Positions 8,555 through 17,735 of a stretch of DNA of 64,000 nucleotides are shown piece by piece. The stretch is from Anaerolineaceae bacterium (GTDB lineage Bacteria; Chloroflexota; Anaerolineae; Anaerolineales; Anaerolineaceae): NCBI GenBank assembly GCA_017417055.1, contig JAFPZX010000187.1:62001-126000 (forward strand). Direction: 5' to 3'. Numbering within the stretch: the stretch's first letter is position 1; every line of letters starts with the position of its first letter. The notes beneath the pieces were generated by a model. It was given only the letters and a program-made list of their open reading frames with translations, was not told the DNA's origin and made no database searches. Position numbers and translations under genes: made by a program.

Positions 8555-9238
8555 ATGGAACTTTATATAGATGATGCTAATATCAGTGAAATTCGCAGAC
8601 TGATCGATCTTTATCCCATTGACGGCGTGACCACCAATCCGTCTATCCTTGCCAAAACCGGAGAAAACCCGGTAAAGGTGCTGAAAGAGATCCGTTCCAT
8701 TCTCGGCCCGGAGAAATATATATTCGCCCAGACCATCCCGATGACAGCGGCGGACATGATTCGTGACGCACATGCTCTTGTTTCCCTGCTTGGGGAAAAG
8801 ACCGTTGTTAAACTGCCTTCCATCCCGGAAGGATTTAAGGCGATCAGAACCCTTTCCACAGAAGGGATCCTCACCTGCGGAACAGTTGTTTACACGCCGA
8901 TGCAGGCCTATCTGGCTGCAAAATCCGGTGCAGCTTATGTGGCCCCTTACATCAACCGCATCGACAACATGGGATTTGACGGTGTCCATGTGGTCCAGCA
9001 GATCCAGGATATCCTGACCCTTCACGGGTTCAATACAAAAATCCTGGCTGCATCCTTCAAAAACAGTCAGCAGGTTCTTTCCCTATGCGCATACGGCATC
9101 GAAGCCGCCACCTGCGCTCCGTCTGTTATTGACAGTTTCGTCAAAAATGCCGCAATTGACGGCGCAGTCAATGATTTTCTGAAAGACTTCGAGAAAATTG
9201 CACCATCCGGTCAAAGCATGGCTGACCTGATTTCATAA
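8555..9238 (+). CDS. fsa: Fructose-6-phosphate aldolase / transaldolase-like protein
   Basis: A 227-residue single-barrel class I aldolase of the small transaldolase (FSA/TalC) group. The N-terminal MELYIDDA strand, the GVTTNPSI motif, the Schiff-base lysine in VVKLPSIPEG (about residue 88) and the C-terminal AASFKNSQQV stretch are as expected. Family members cleave fructose-6-phosphate or act as transaldolase; which applies cannot be told from the sequence. It is probably translationally linked to the aminopeptidase gene (5-base gap), although the two activities are not obviously related. A palindromic element and a bidirectional-type terminator follow. Confidence 0.9.
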   Translation: MELYIDDANISEIRRLIDLYPIDGVTTNPSILAKTGENPVKVLKEIRSILGPEKYIFAQTIPMTAADMIRDAHALVSLLGEKTVVKLPSIPEGFKAIRTLSTEGILTCGTVVYTPMQAYLAAKSGAAYVAPYINRIDNMGFDGVHVVQQIQDILTLHGFNTKILAASFKNSQQVLSLCAYGIEAATCAPSVIDSFVKNAAIDGAVNDFLKDFEKIAPSGQSMADLIS

Positions 9239-9330
9239 GAAAGCACTGATTAGCTGCATTTCGGGGAAGGTTTTGTGCGAAACACAGAACCTTCATCCCG
9301 ACTACGCAGAAATGAACAAGATCTTTCTCA
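9238..9330. repeat. Palindromic interspersed element, copy 1
   Basis: It begins GAAAGCACTGATTAG and contains the core TTCGGGGAAGGTTTTGTGCG / AACACAGAACCTTC. This core aligns base by base with the core at 36902-36955 (TTCGGGGACGGTTTTGCGTG ... TACAGAACTGTCC). The arms pair to form a long imperfect hairpin. It encodes no protein. It lies between convergent genes. Confidence 0.6.
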
Positions 9331-9354
9331 GTTCTGAAACGAGTAAATGAAAGA

Positions 9355-9385
9355 TGGGACACCGGGAACCCTCCCCGATGTCCCA
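9355..9385 (-). terminator. Intrinsic terminator shared by convergent fsa and addA
   Basis: A 12-bp stem (TGGGACACCGGG with CCCCGATGTCCCA, read on either strand) encloses a short loop. On the minus strand it starts seven bases after the addA stop and is followed by a T-rich stretch. Confidence 0.65.
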
Positions 9386-9391
9386 AAACAT

Positions 9392-12300
9392 CTATATTTC
9401 CTGAATGTCCAAATCTCCCAAAGCCGGCTGCTCCTCAGGCCATAATTCTTCAGGTTCCGGCTCATCCTGCATCCAATCATCATACGCTTCATCATTCAGC
9501 TTTGCAGCATCTTTTCCTATCGGCTGCAGAACAACTTTACCGCAATAGTCAAGGAAACAAATGTCACAATGAGCCTCTGCACCAAGCGTAATGTTCATTG
9601 CTTTTCGATATTTTTCAATCTGCATACGGTGGTTATCGATTGCCTTAGCCAGGTCTGATTCGCTTTTCAGTTCATCCGTTTTGAAATCAATGATCGAATA
9701 TTTTCCGGAACTGTCTTTCATCAACAGGTCGATCACGCCATTCACAGTGAAATTTTTCCCGGTATAAGAAAACGGAAGCTCATGACGGCGTTCTGCGGCC
9801 CGGTCTATTTTCAAAAAAACATCGCTGTTTCTGAATCGATTCAACAGCCCAACAGCTTTCTCCTGAACGGCACGCTGTTCCCCCTCATCCAGACTATCGG
9901 AACACATCAATATCTTTTTGAATGCATTTGCAAGGACAGGATCATTCAGGTCAGATGATTCCGGAAAGCGCCATAATTCCATTCCTTTGTGAACCAGTTT
10001 TCCAACAGTCAGTGCTGCTGTATGTTCCTCTCTTTTTGATTCAAAGGATCTTGTTCCGATAGGATCCAGCAGAGAGAAATCATGCTTGACAGCCGCAGCC
10101 GAAACATTTACCGCAGCGGATACCGGCGGTACCTCCGGCAGTTTTGTACAAATGCGGATCAGTACCGTCTGACCATCAATTCCCCAGGCCGCACCGTTAT
10201 TGTCACCTGGCTGGAAAAGTTCATCCGGCATATTCCTGACCGCGCGTTTCAGCCAGCTGTCTTTCGCACCTTCTCTATCAGGCTTTTTTCCGCAGAGGAT
10301 CAGCCTGTATTCCGCACGGGTCGCCGCAACATAAAACAGACGCAGCCACTCCGCTTTGTCCCTGTCATCTGACAATTTCTGTGCGTCCGCATAACGCGGT
10401 GTAGTCGGACTGCTGTAAAATACGGGAGCTCCTTCTGTATCTAATGTAAATTGAGGAGAATGAGAGCGGGCATAATCTTCCGCGATAACCGTAACTTTGA
10501 ATTCCAGACCTTTTGCCTGATGGATCATCATGATCCGGACAGCACCGTTATTATCAGACGGCGCTTCACCCTCCCTTGATCCGGTCTCATTGATTTTATC
10601 TAAATAATCCAGAAATTCCGAAACAGATGTAAGTCCGGATTCTCTCGCGGCAGGAATCAGTTTATCAAGGTTCAGCCAGGCACGGTCTCCGGAATTCAAA
10701 GCAAGCATCGTGCGGATGCCGGTCAGACGGTAAGCTTCCTCAAGTGCCTCATCCAACGGAACCTGACCGGAGATCCTGACCAACTCGCGCAGAATCGTAC
10801 GAGCCCGCTCTAATTTTTTCTGTTTTCCTTCATCTTCAAAGCAAAAATCTTCATCCATCAATGCCTGATAGAACGACTTCTTCAATCCCCCCTTATTAGC
10901 GTACCGATAAAGCAAAGCTGCCATTTCCAGTGTAAACCCGATGGAAGGGCTCAGCAGATATCCGGTAAACGCGGCATTGTCATAAGGGTTTTCAGCTGTC
11001 CGGAGGGTATTCAGAATATCCCTGATCTCCGGACGGTCGTAATACCCCTTTCCGGAAACGGTCACGTAAGGAATATGCCAGGATTCGAGTGCATTTTCGA
11101 ACTGCTTGAATTCGTTGGAATTGCGGCATAAAATCGCGGCGTCATCCCAACTGTGGATCAATCCGGTATTCATCAGTTCTGTGAGTCGGCTGGCGAGCAT
11201 CCTCCCGACAATTTCACCATCAGGATCATCTTCTTTGTCATGAATCTCACCGAGCAGCAATTCAATACAGGGAGAACATTTCGGGAGCGGATCCGGCTTT
11301 TCGAAACGAATCTCAGGCGTATTCATGGCCTCATATGCCGCATAATAATCTTTTTGAGAAAGATCGTCATCTGCCATCACCGTTTCCAAAAGACCACCCA
11401 TGGGAATAAGCAGTTCCGGTTCTGTCCGATAGGTTGTATTCAGAAGCACATCTTTTCCCCCGAATTCTTTCACTTCCACACCGCGCCGGTCAAACAAAGC
11501 GACATTGGTTCCGCGGAATCCGTAAATGCTCTGTTTTTTGTCACCAACCGCAAACAGACGGTCATGGGATGGATCCAGCAGCGTAAACAACTCCGCCTGC
11601 GCGTCGTTCGTGTCCTGAAATTCATCCACAAGCAGCGCTTTGACCTGATTACCCCAATGATCCCGGATATCCATCCGGGTGTTGAGAAGGTCAAGCGTAA
11701 GGCTTTCCATTGCGTCAAAATCGATCATCTGCGCGGCATCCATCATCCGCGTATATGCGTCCCGGATTTGCGGCCACAACTTTCTCAAACATTCTTCCGC
11801 GGCGTCATAGCGGTCCCAGAAGTCTTTATACCATGCTATATCCCGTCCTTTGTCGTCTTTTTTCAGGAAAGGGAAGTCAGTTGTCAATTGATTGCGGAAA
11901 CTCATCGCTCCGGATTTTAATTGCCTGTTTCCTTTTCTGAAATCCCAATCCTCAAAAGCACTGCAAATACACGCGGCTGCATCAGCAGCATGACAGTCGG
12001 TCTGCAGCATCTCAAGCCCTTTTTGATATGCCGCCACCAGCCCCTTGATCCGGTCCGCCAGATAATCTGCCTTTTTGTCAAAACCCGGTTCATTGATCGC
12101 TTCACAATAATCGTCTATAACATCAGTATATTCCGGCTTCCGAATAGTTCCCTGAACCTTTTTTTTCAAATAATCAGCCGTTTTTACGCCGCTCCTGGAC
12201 ATACAGGCATCGGTTTTGGCCCGGCTTTTGAGCATATCTGAAAGGATTTTTGTGAGCCTGCTGCCATCATAGAAATTCAAAAGAACTTCATAATCACGGT

Positions 12301-12778
12301 CTGCTGAAATTTTAGAGATCGTCTCTTCCACGATCTGAGTGGTCAGCAAAGCCGCATTGTTGTCATCCAGAACCCCGAAAGCCGGGTCAAGTCCCGCTTC
12401 TGCCGGATGGGCACGCAGGATCCGTCCGCAGAGGCTGTGAATTGTCCCGATGTTGGCACTGTCCATTTCATTCAGCCGGCTGAGCCAAAAATTTTTCTCA
12501 TCCGCATCATTTCCGGGGAGATAGGCCAGCTTACTCATCTCCTTCCGGATACGGCTCTGCATCTCACGCGCGGCCTTTCGTGTAAATGTCACCGCTGTAA
12601 TATCCGAAGGATGCCAGTCCCGGTGTTCATCCAGGAGATAAAGGTAGCGGGCAACCAGTGTTTTTGTCTTTCCGCTCCCGGCGCCTGCGCGGACCAGAAC
12701 ATCACGGTCTATATATTCCGCCGCAATCCGCTGGTTTTCAGAGAGTCCATCCAGAATCACCATCTTTTGCTTACCCAT
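9392..12778 (-). CDS. addA: ATP-dependent helicase/nuclease subunit A (AddA)
   Basis: The start at 12778 gives 1128 residues and has AGGAGG seven bases upstream; an open frame continues 37 codons further but lacks a ribosome site. It is a UvrD/SF1A helicase with Walker A AGAGSGKT (31-38), helicase motif II LLVDEFQDTNDAQ, a motif containing GDKKQSIYGFRG, motif IV-VI regions and a C-terminal RecB-type nuclease with GVIDLL and IIDFKTDEL (about 1030). With AddB it processes double-strand DNA ends for recombination in place of RecBCD. The start overlaps the addB stop by eight bases, so translation is coupled. The stop codon is TAG. Confidence 0.96.
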   Translation of the reverse strand: MGKQKMVILDGLSENQRIAAEYIDRDVLVRAGAGSGKTKTLVARYLYLLDEHRDWHPSDITAVTFTRKAAREMQSRIRKEMSKLAYLPGNDADEKNFWLSRLNEMDSANIGTIHSLCGRILRAHPAEAGLDPAFGVLDDNNAALLTTQIVEETISKISADRDYEVLLNFYDGSRLTKILSDMLKSRAKTDACMSRSGVKTADYLKKKVQGTIRKPEYTDVIDDYCEAINEPGFDKKADYLADRIKGLVAAYQKGLEMLQTDCHAADAAACICSAFEDWDFRKGNRQLKSGAMSFRNQLTTDFPFLKKDDKGRDIAWYKDFWDRYDAAEECLRKLWPQIRDAYTRMMDAAQMIDFDAMESLTLDLLNTRMDIRDHWGNQVKALLVDEFQDTNDAQAELFTLLDPSHDRLFAVGDKKQSIYGFRGTNVALFDRRGVEVKEFGGKDVLLNTTYRTEPELLIPMGGLLETVMADDDLSQKDYYAAYEAMNTPEIRFEKPDPLPKCSPCIELLLGEIHDKEDDPDGEIVGRMLASRLTELMNTGLIHSWDDAAILCRNSNEFKQFENALESWHIPYVTVSGKGYYDRPEIRDILNTLRTAENPYDNAAFTGYLLSPSIGFTLEMAALLYRYANKGGLKKSFYQALMDEDFCFEDEGKQKKLERARTILRELVRISGQVPLDEALEEAYRLTGIRTMLALNSGDRAWLNLDKLIPAARESGLTSVSEFLDYLDKINETGSREGEAPSDNNGAVRIMMIHQAKGLEFKVTVIAEDYARSHSPQFTLDTEGAPVFYSSPTTPRYADAQKLSDDRDKAEWLRLFYVAATRAEYRLILCGKKPDREGAKDSWLKRAVRNMPDELFQPGDNNGAAWGIDGQTVLIRICTKLPEVPPVSAAVNVSAAAVKHDFSLLDPIGTRSFESKREEHTAALTVGKLVHKGMELWRFPESSDLNDPVLANAFKKILMCSDSLDEGEQRAVQEKAVGLLNRFRNSDVFLKIDRAAERRHELPFSYTGKNFTVNGVIDLLMKDSSGKYSIIDFKTDELKSESDLAKAIDNHRMQIEKYRKAMNITLGAEAHCDICFLDYCGKVVLQPIGKDAAKLNDEAYDDWMQDEPEPEELWPEEQPALGDLDIQEI

Positions 12779-15700
12779 AGAATTCCCTCCTGACATATTT
12801 TTTACACCAACCGGCTGCGGGGCAATAATCGGGGCAGGTACCGCCCGCGCTTTCTGCCGGGTAAGAAGCGTCACGGATGCCCTCCGCAAATTTATTCAGG
12901 AATTCGATATTCGGAATAGTTTCCTGCGTTTCTGAATCATACATCGTATATTCTTTTACCGTTTTATAGTTGATGCTCCAGTATAAGCCCTCGCATTTCG
13001 TCCCCAATTGCAGCGCATGCACGACAGCTGCAGCATATACACCGGCCTGAATGTGGGCGCCGGCCTCAATTTCTTCTTTACCGAAACCCGACAGGCCGGT
13101 TTTATAATCAACTACACGCAACATGCCGTTATCACACCGGTCGACACGGTCGATAACACCGCGAATCTGAATCGGACCGGCTGTTGTTTCCACAGTCAAC
13201 GGCTCTGTGTTCTGATACCCTTTATCAGGATAACCGAATTCCATCTCCGCACCGACAACGCTCCAGCTGCTGTTCACCGGCATTGCTGTCCGTTTAGCCT
13301 CAAACATTTTATCAATGGATTCCAGCAGTTTTTGCCGATACTTATCTTTTTCAAATTCCCAAAGTTCAGATGCTTTGAAACCGAACTCCGCAGGAGCATC
13401 AGCAAAAACTTTCTCAATGATTTCAGAAGCCTTCTCCAATGACTGTTCTTTCGAACTGAAAACAGTACCGGGAGCAAAGGTAAGTTCCATTACACGATGG
13501 TTCATGGTTCCAATCTGAGCAGCATCCATCCCGGTCCCAGGTTCCTGAGGCTGCTCCAAATGCAGTTTTTTCATCAGAAAATATTTGAAAGGGCAGGTCA
13601 GCCATGTTTCTATAGCTGAACAGCTGTACGGCACCGCGTCCCGCACCGGATCACTGAGGGCAGATTTTAGTTCCGTGTCTGTTTCCGGATTATATTTCCC
13701 CGCGCTCTGCAGCTGCAGACACATCTGTTCATGCCTTGCATTTTCCAAAAGTTTGTTTATCTTTTCACGATCTAACCCCGGAATATCTTCCTGCAAGTCT
13801 TTCTGCCCGCTCCTGGCCAGACGGAATGCGAATTCCTCAGGTGAAGCGGGAATGATGGGCATATTTTCCGTAACGGAATACAAATTAGCATGATCAGCAA
13901 GGTTTTCACGGAGTGTCTGCCAATAAATAGAAGCCGGCCACTCCTCACCCTTGTCTGTTTTTTGCGGACGGGTGAGAATCATGACGCTGTCAGACCGGGT
14001 CAGCGCGTGATGAAACAAGAGCTGCTGATCAATCTCACGCGGCAGAGAGAGCTTTTCCCGCAGGGCATTGGTCAAAATCAAGTCCTCATGTTCGGCACGC
14101 GGAAAAACTCCTTCCGCAAAACCGATAAGGACGACCAATTTCCAGCGGCAGCCGCTGGTCTGACTGATATCGCCGACAAAAATCCGATCCGCGGCATACT
14201 CAGGCTCCGTTTGGGCGCTTGACTCCAGTTCCGTTTCCAATTCGCTCAAAAATTCCGCATAAGATACAGCCGGCAGGGACAACTTCTCTTCACAAAAAAT
14301 AATGCGCTTCAAAAGTGCTCTGAAATCAGATTGAAAAGAACGTCCGTTACGGTCTTCAATCTGCTCATAAAATCGGATAGCGGTCAGAATTTTTTCCAGC
14401 CATGCCACCCAACTTGCGCGGGACAAGAGTCCATCAGGAGGAGTCAATAATTCTGCAAATTTCAGAAAACTATTCTGTATACGCTCCAGTTTTTTCTTTT
14501 CCGGATATTCATAAAGTTTTCCGTCTTCGTCAACATCCGTGCTGTCCTCCGTATTTCGGTTAATACATTCGGGAGCGCTTTTCATTGCGTCTTTAAACGC
14601 GGATTTCCAGTCATCCATGCCATTGAGGACATTCATTTTTCGTCCAATCCTGTCAAGCGTGAACAGATCGGTGCTGTAATTTTCTCCGGAATTATCTTCC
14701 GGGTCCGGGCAGCCGGAAAGGAAAGGCAGACGAAGTACAGAAAGGACTTCCAGCGTTTCAAAATCAGGAGAGAGTTTGAGCAAACGCATCAGAGCAGATG
14801 CTGCCGGAGAACCGGAAAGCGGCTGTTTTTGTGAAAAGCGCAGCGGAATTCCCATTTCCCGTCCAAATTGACGCAGGACCGGCACATACGCGTTCATATC
14901 CGTTACAAAAACAGCACAATCCGCAGCACGAAGTTTTTCATGGACAAATCTTTTTTTGAGTTTCCGCAAAGCTTCACGAACTTCTGTTGAGCGGGAGGAA
15001 GCTTCGATCATCAGGAAGTGATCATCCGACACCATCATTTTTGTACCGTTATGGGTCTGAGAAGGATAAAAAACACTTTCTGCCAGGCGGAAAACATCCG
15101 ATTTCAACGGTTGATTTTGAGGCATAATGATTTCCGCATCCAGTTCGGAACAAATAACGGAACCATTATCCAAAATTCTCCTGTCTGTCAGGTTATCCGA
15201 ATCCGGACGAGACGGCAGCGTAATAAGGATTTCATCGCAATAAGGGGTAAGCGCTTTGAGAAGATTCCGGCAGTCTTTGGTGAGCTCATTAAAACCGTCG
15301 ACGATGAACAGTGGGCAGCTGACAAGCGGCGTGTGCTGTTGACTGAGAATTTGAGCCGCAGCATTCAGCAGCCCTGCAGATCCTACCCAATGGTGTTCTC
15401 CAAGGATTTCGAGATATTTACAATAAACCGCTGCGGTATCAGCAGCTTTTGGATCATCAGCAGCCTCATCTTTCAGCATTTGAGGCGTAATACATGCACG
15501 CTGAAGGGTATGGATCGATTTCTCAATTACCGCAAGGGTTCCAGGCTTTTCCCGAATGGGTTCAAAGTATGAGAGTGTTTGTTCATCGGAAACACGCTCA
15601 ATCGCCTCACGAACGCAAAGACTGTCCAAACGGGAGGGAATCAGAACCGGGCTGTTGGGAACAACATTCAGTATATTTATCGCCAGTTTGGAAAAGGAGA

Positions 15701-15908
15701 TAACTTCTGTTCCGATAAACCCGCTGCCATATCCCAAACCGGTTGATTTTTGTGAAAGGGACTGCTTCCACCAGGCCATCTGCATCTTATCGGGAACGAT
15801 AACTCTGATAAAAGCAAAAGGGTTTTCTCTTCGAATTCTGCAGATTTTCTCAACGCAGAAAGTTGTTTTTCCTCCTGCCGGCTGCGAAAGAACAAGTCTG
15901 ACTTTCAA
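12771..15908 (-). CDS. addB: ATP-dependent nuclease subunit B (AddB)
   Basis: A 1045-residue partner of AddA. The N-terminal P-loop is PAGGKTTF (about 10-17). The middle is a degenerate UvrD-like helicase. The C-terminal nuclease domain has IRGVIDRVD and VVDYKTG as its catalytic motif. The four-cysteine iron-sulfur staple is present: one Cys in TCPFKYF before the nuclease and three in the last 25 residues (CPDYCPAAGWC). Length is typical. It lies between the CBM9-like gene and addA on the same strand and overlaps addA, as in most genomes that use AddAB. Confidence 0.95.
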   Translation of the reverse strand: MKVRLVLSQPAGGKTTFCVEKICRIRRENPFAFIRVIVPDKMQMAWWKQSLSQKSTGLGYGSGFIGTEVISFSKLAINILNVVPNSPVLIPSRLDSLCVREAIERVSDEQTLSYFEPIREKPGTLAVIEKSIHTLQRACITPQMLKDEAADDPKAADTAAVYCKYLEILGEHHWVGSAGLLNAAAQILSQQHTPLVSCPLFIVDGFNELTKDCRNLLKALTPYCDEILITLPSRPDSDNLTDRRILDNGSVICSELDAEIIMPQNQPLKSDVFRLAESVFYPSQTHNGTKMMVSDDHFLMIEASSRSTEVREALRKLKKRFVHEKLRAADCAVFVTDMNAYVPVLRQFGREMGIPLRFSQKQPLSGSPAASALMRLLKLSPDFETLEVLSVLRLPFLSGCPDPEDNSGENYSTDLFTLDRIGRKMNVLNGMDDWKSAFKDAMKSAPECINRNTEDSTDVDEDGKLYEYPEKKKLERIQNSFLKFAELLTPPDGLLSRASWVAWLEKILTAIRFYEQIEDRNGRSFQSDFRALLKRIIFCEEKLSLPAVSYAEFLSELETELESSAQTEPEYAADRIFVGDISQTSGCRWKLVVLIGFAEGVFPRAEHEDLILTNALREKLSLPREIDQQLLFHHALTRSDSVMILTRPQKTDKGEEWPASIYWQTLRENLADHANLYSVTENMPIIPASPEEFAFRLARSGQKDLQEDIPGLDREKINKLLENARHEQMCLQLQSAGKYNPETDTELKSALSDPVRDAVPYSCSAIETWLTCPFKYFLMKKLHLEQPQEPGTGMDAAQIGTMNHRVMELTFAPGTVFSSKEQSLEKASEIIEKVFADAPAEFGFKASELWEFEKDKYRQKLLESIDKMFEAKRTAMPVNSSWSVVGAEMEFGYPDKGYQNTEPLTVETTAGPIQIRGVIDRVDRCDNGMLRVVDYKTGLSGFGKEEIEAGAHIQAGVYAAAVVHALQLGTKCEGLYWSINYKTVKEYTMYDSETQETIPNIEFLNKFAEGIRDASYPAESAGGTCPDYCPAAGWCKKYVRREFYG

Positions 15909-15931
15909 ATTCTCCTCCTCCGATAAAATTA

Positions 15932-16522
15932 TTATTCAAAAATCATTTTCCCGAAGTAAGACGGACAGTGGAAGTCCGGTTTCGGCAGGTCAATTGGAGC
16001 CCAGGACAGATAATGAGGTGCTATGGTTTTGTCTCCGCATTTGTAAAGGTTCGCATACAAGGTTCCTTCAAAACGGTAACCCGGACAAAACAGTCGGATA
16101 AACTTCAGCGGAATATGGTAAAAGACATCCCAGCCATCTTCTGTATAATTGGTTCGGATGTCAAAATATGCCGGGTCGTTCCGACGAACAATGTCTATCC
16201 GGTCATCGCGGCAGGAACCCACCTGAACACAGGAACAACCATTGGGATTGACTTCAAAATTGAAGTAGTTCTCATATCCTTCCGGCTGGAAGAAAAACTC
16301 CAGGCAGCTGTCTTCATGGACCGGGGAGAGCGGCTGCGTATATTCCGCACGGATATCCTTTTCAGCAGCGCTCAGATGAACATATAGCCTCTCATTATCA
16401 TAGCACAGCTGTCCTTGCCCCCGAACGCCGGTATCTGCCGTCCATAATACGTTGTCAATTGTCATCGCAGCAATATTTTCCCAGTGAATTGCTTCATTTA
16501 CCTTTTTTATTGTATATATCAT
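15932..16522 (-). CDS. CBM9-like carbohydrate-binding protein
   Basis: A 196-residue beta-rich protein resembling the carbohydrate-binding family 9-like group (DOMON/CBM9 fold). Typical features are W-T-A-D-x-G near residue 28, the run SPVHEDSCLEFFFQPEG, YFNFEVNPNGCSC, and a closing FHCPSYFGKMIFE strand. It has no signal peptide and no attached catalytic domain, so it is a stand-alone cytosolic member whose ligand is unknown. It is the first gene of a leftward unit with addB and addA (23-base gap). A functional link to recombination is not expected. Confidence 0.8.
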   Translation of the reverse strand: MIYTIKKVNEAIHWENIAAMTIDNVLWTADTGVRGQGQLCYDNERLYVHLSAAEKDIRAEYTQPLSPVHEDSCLEFFFQPEGYENYFNFEVNPNGCSCVQVGSCRDDRIDIVRRNDPAYFDIRTNYTEDGWDVFYHIPLKFIRLFCPGYRFEGTLYANLYKCGDKTIAPHYLSWAPIDLPKPDFHCPSYFGKMIFE

Positions 16523-16875
16523 ATCTCAGCTCTTTCAATAATCAGCGATTTCATAATATTATAATCTACTTCGAAGGCTGATATTCACAAAGCTGCCGGG
16601 GCTGGAACGCTCACGTACCTATAACCATTACGAATCATGCGTTCGTCAATATTGCTGAAGGGCATATGGAAACAGAGGATTTTCTGCCGGGATGCTTTTT
16701 GATTTGACAATAAAGATAACCAGAATCGTGATATAATTTGTAATAACGCTGGCTTTTCCATTTTGAGACAAAAAAATGACCATTTTGCTCATACTGGAAT
16801 CAAAAAAAGGCTGCATTGCCTCATTTATCGTGAATTTGCCGTTGCTTAGTGATTTATAAAAAAAACAGAGGGTTT
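16523..16875. other. Divergent intergenic region between CBM9-like and GNAT genes
   Basis: About 350 bases without a convincing gene. It should hold promoters for both directions. On + an extended -10 (TGATATAATT, TATAAT at 16732-16737) is visible. A TTGACA at 16704 lies 22 bases upstream of it, too far to pair well, so only the extended -10 is credible. No palindromic element was seen here. Confidence 0.4.
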
Positions 16876-17400
16876 ATGAACATTGAAGTCATCACAAAAG
16901 AGAAATTATCGGATTACAAACATTTAATGCTGTCTTATATTTACGACGAGCTGGAATCATACGATGATGACCTGGATTGTGAATATATCTGTCTGGCAGC
17001 AGCAGTTCCAAATGAAGACGGCATAATCATTCCTGTTTCAACTTTGATCTGCCTGATGGAACCCTTTGGTGATATCGCGGTATTAAGCATATATACACTC
17101 CCATCCTACCGCCGTCGGGGATATGCCTCAGAATTGATGGATAAAGCTGTGTTCGTCGCGCGGCAGCTTTTTATTTTTGAAGAAAGCGAGGATGAGGAAG
17201 ATATAAATTTTAAAGCAATCTACCGTCTCAGGCCGGAACTCAAAGATGTCTTTGAAGAATTTCTAAAGAAAAACCATTTCGTTGACTTCTATCTTCTTGA
17301 CGAAAACGACGACCCGCAGGTTTGGGCAGCTATGGCAGAATACCGCTTTTATAAAACCGATAAAAACCCGGAAGTACCATCGGAAGAAAACGAAAATTAA
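16876..17400 (+). CDS. GNAT-family acetyltransferase-like protein
   Basis: The ATG at 16876 (174 residues) follows CAGAGGG; a GTG start at 16849 would add nine residues without a ribosome site. The central segment AVLSIYTLPSYRRRGYASELM is the GNAT acetyl-CoA-binding signature (R/Q-x-x-G-x-G/A after beta-4). The protein is very acidic, with an Asp/Glu-rich loop around 105-120 and a polar C-terminal tail. No substrate can be suggested. It is monocistronic between two intergenic element clusters. Confidence 0.8.
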   Translation: MNIEVITKEKLSDYKHLMLSYIYDELESYDDDLDCEYICLAAAVPNEDGIIIPVSTLICLMEPFGDIAVLSIYTLPSYRRRGYASELMDKAVFVARQLFIFEESEDEEDINFKAIYRLRPELKDVFEEFLKKNHFVDFYLLDENDDPQVWAAMAEYRFYKTDKNPEVPSEENEN

Positions 17401-17447
17401 AAGCTTGTCCTGCCGGAAAAATAAAACTTTCATTTCGAAAAAAGTAC

Positions 17448-17530
17448 CGCATAACTAAATTTCATGAAAACAGGAAGACGGTTCTGCACTTCACACAGGA
17501 CCGTCTTCGAAACTTAATTAGCTGCTGCTT
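17448..17530. repeat. Palindromic interspersed element, copy 2 (inverted)
   Basis: On the reverse strand it reads AGCTAATTAAG...GAAGACGGTCC TGTGTGAAGTGC AGAACCGTCTTC...ATTTAGTTATGC, homologous to copy 3 at 36878. The inner 12-bp stem at 17474-17508 is nearly perfect and may also end the GNAT transcript. Confidence 0.6.
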
Positions 17531-17735
17531 TATTACGCATATCATTTTTCTGTCCTTTTACATGTTATAATCATAACGGAAACAGAGCCGGGACTTTTCC
17601 GTGAACTACCCGGCATTCCGGGAACTGTCCCTTCCTGAGACGGTTCTCATTTCACCGCAATAAAATAATAATATGACAGTCTGGGGATTGTTTGATGAAG
17701 GGACAGTCCTCAAATAAAAACAACAGGATGAACTT
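17531..17735. repeat. Leader of prfA with GGGACTGTCCC-type palindromes
   Basis: This stretch holds two related palindromic pieces: GGGAACTGTCCCTTCC near 17628 and GAAGGGACAGTCCTC near 17698. They can pair with each other across about 60 bases that contain an AATAAAATAATAATA run. No gene is seen. The prfA ribosome site is AGGATG, just before the ATG. Confidence 0.45.

Noticed and set aside
11153..11920. 255-codon open frame antisense to addA
   Set aside because: addA is intact and conserved across this segment; the antisense product is His/Arg/Phe-rich without domains.
16704..16737. TTGACA plus TATAAT promoter pair
   Set aside because: The spacer is 22 bases, too long for a normal sigma-70-type promoter; only the extended -10 was kept as a possibility.
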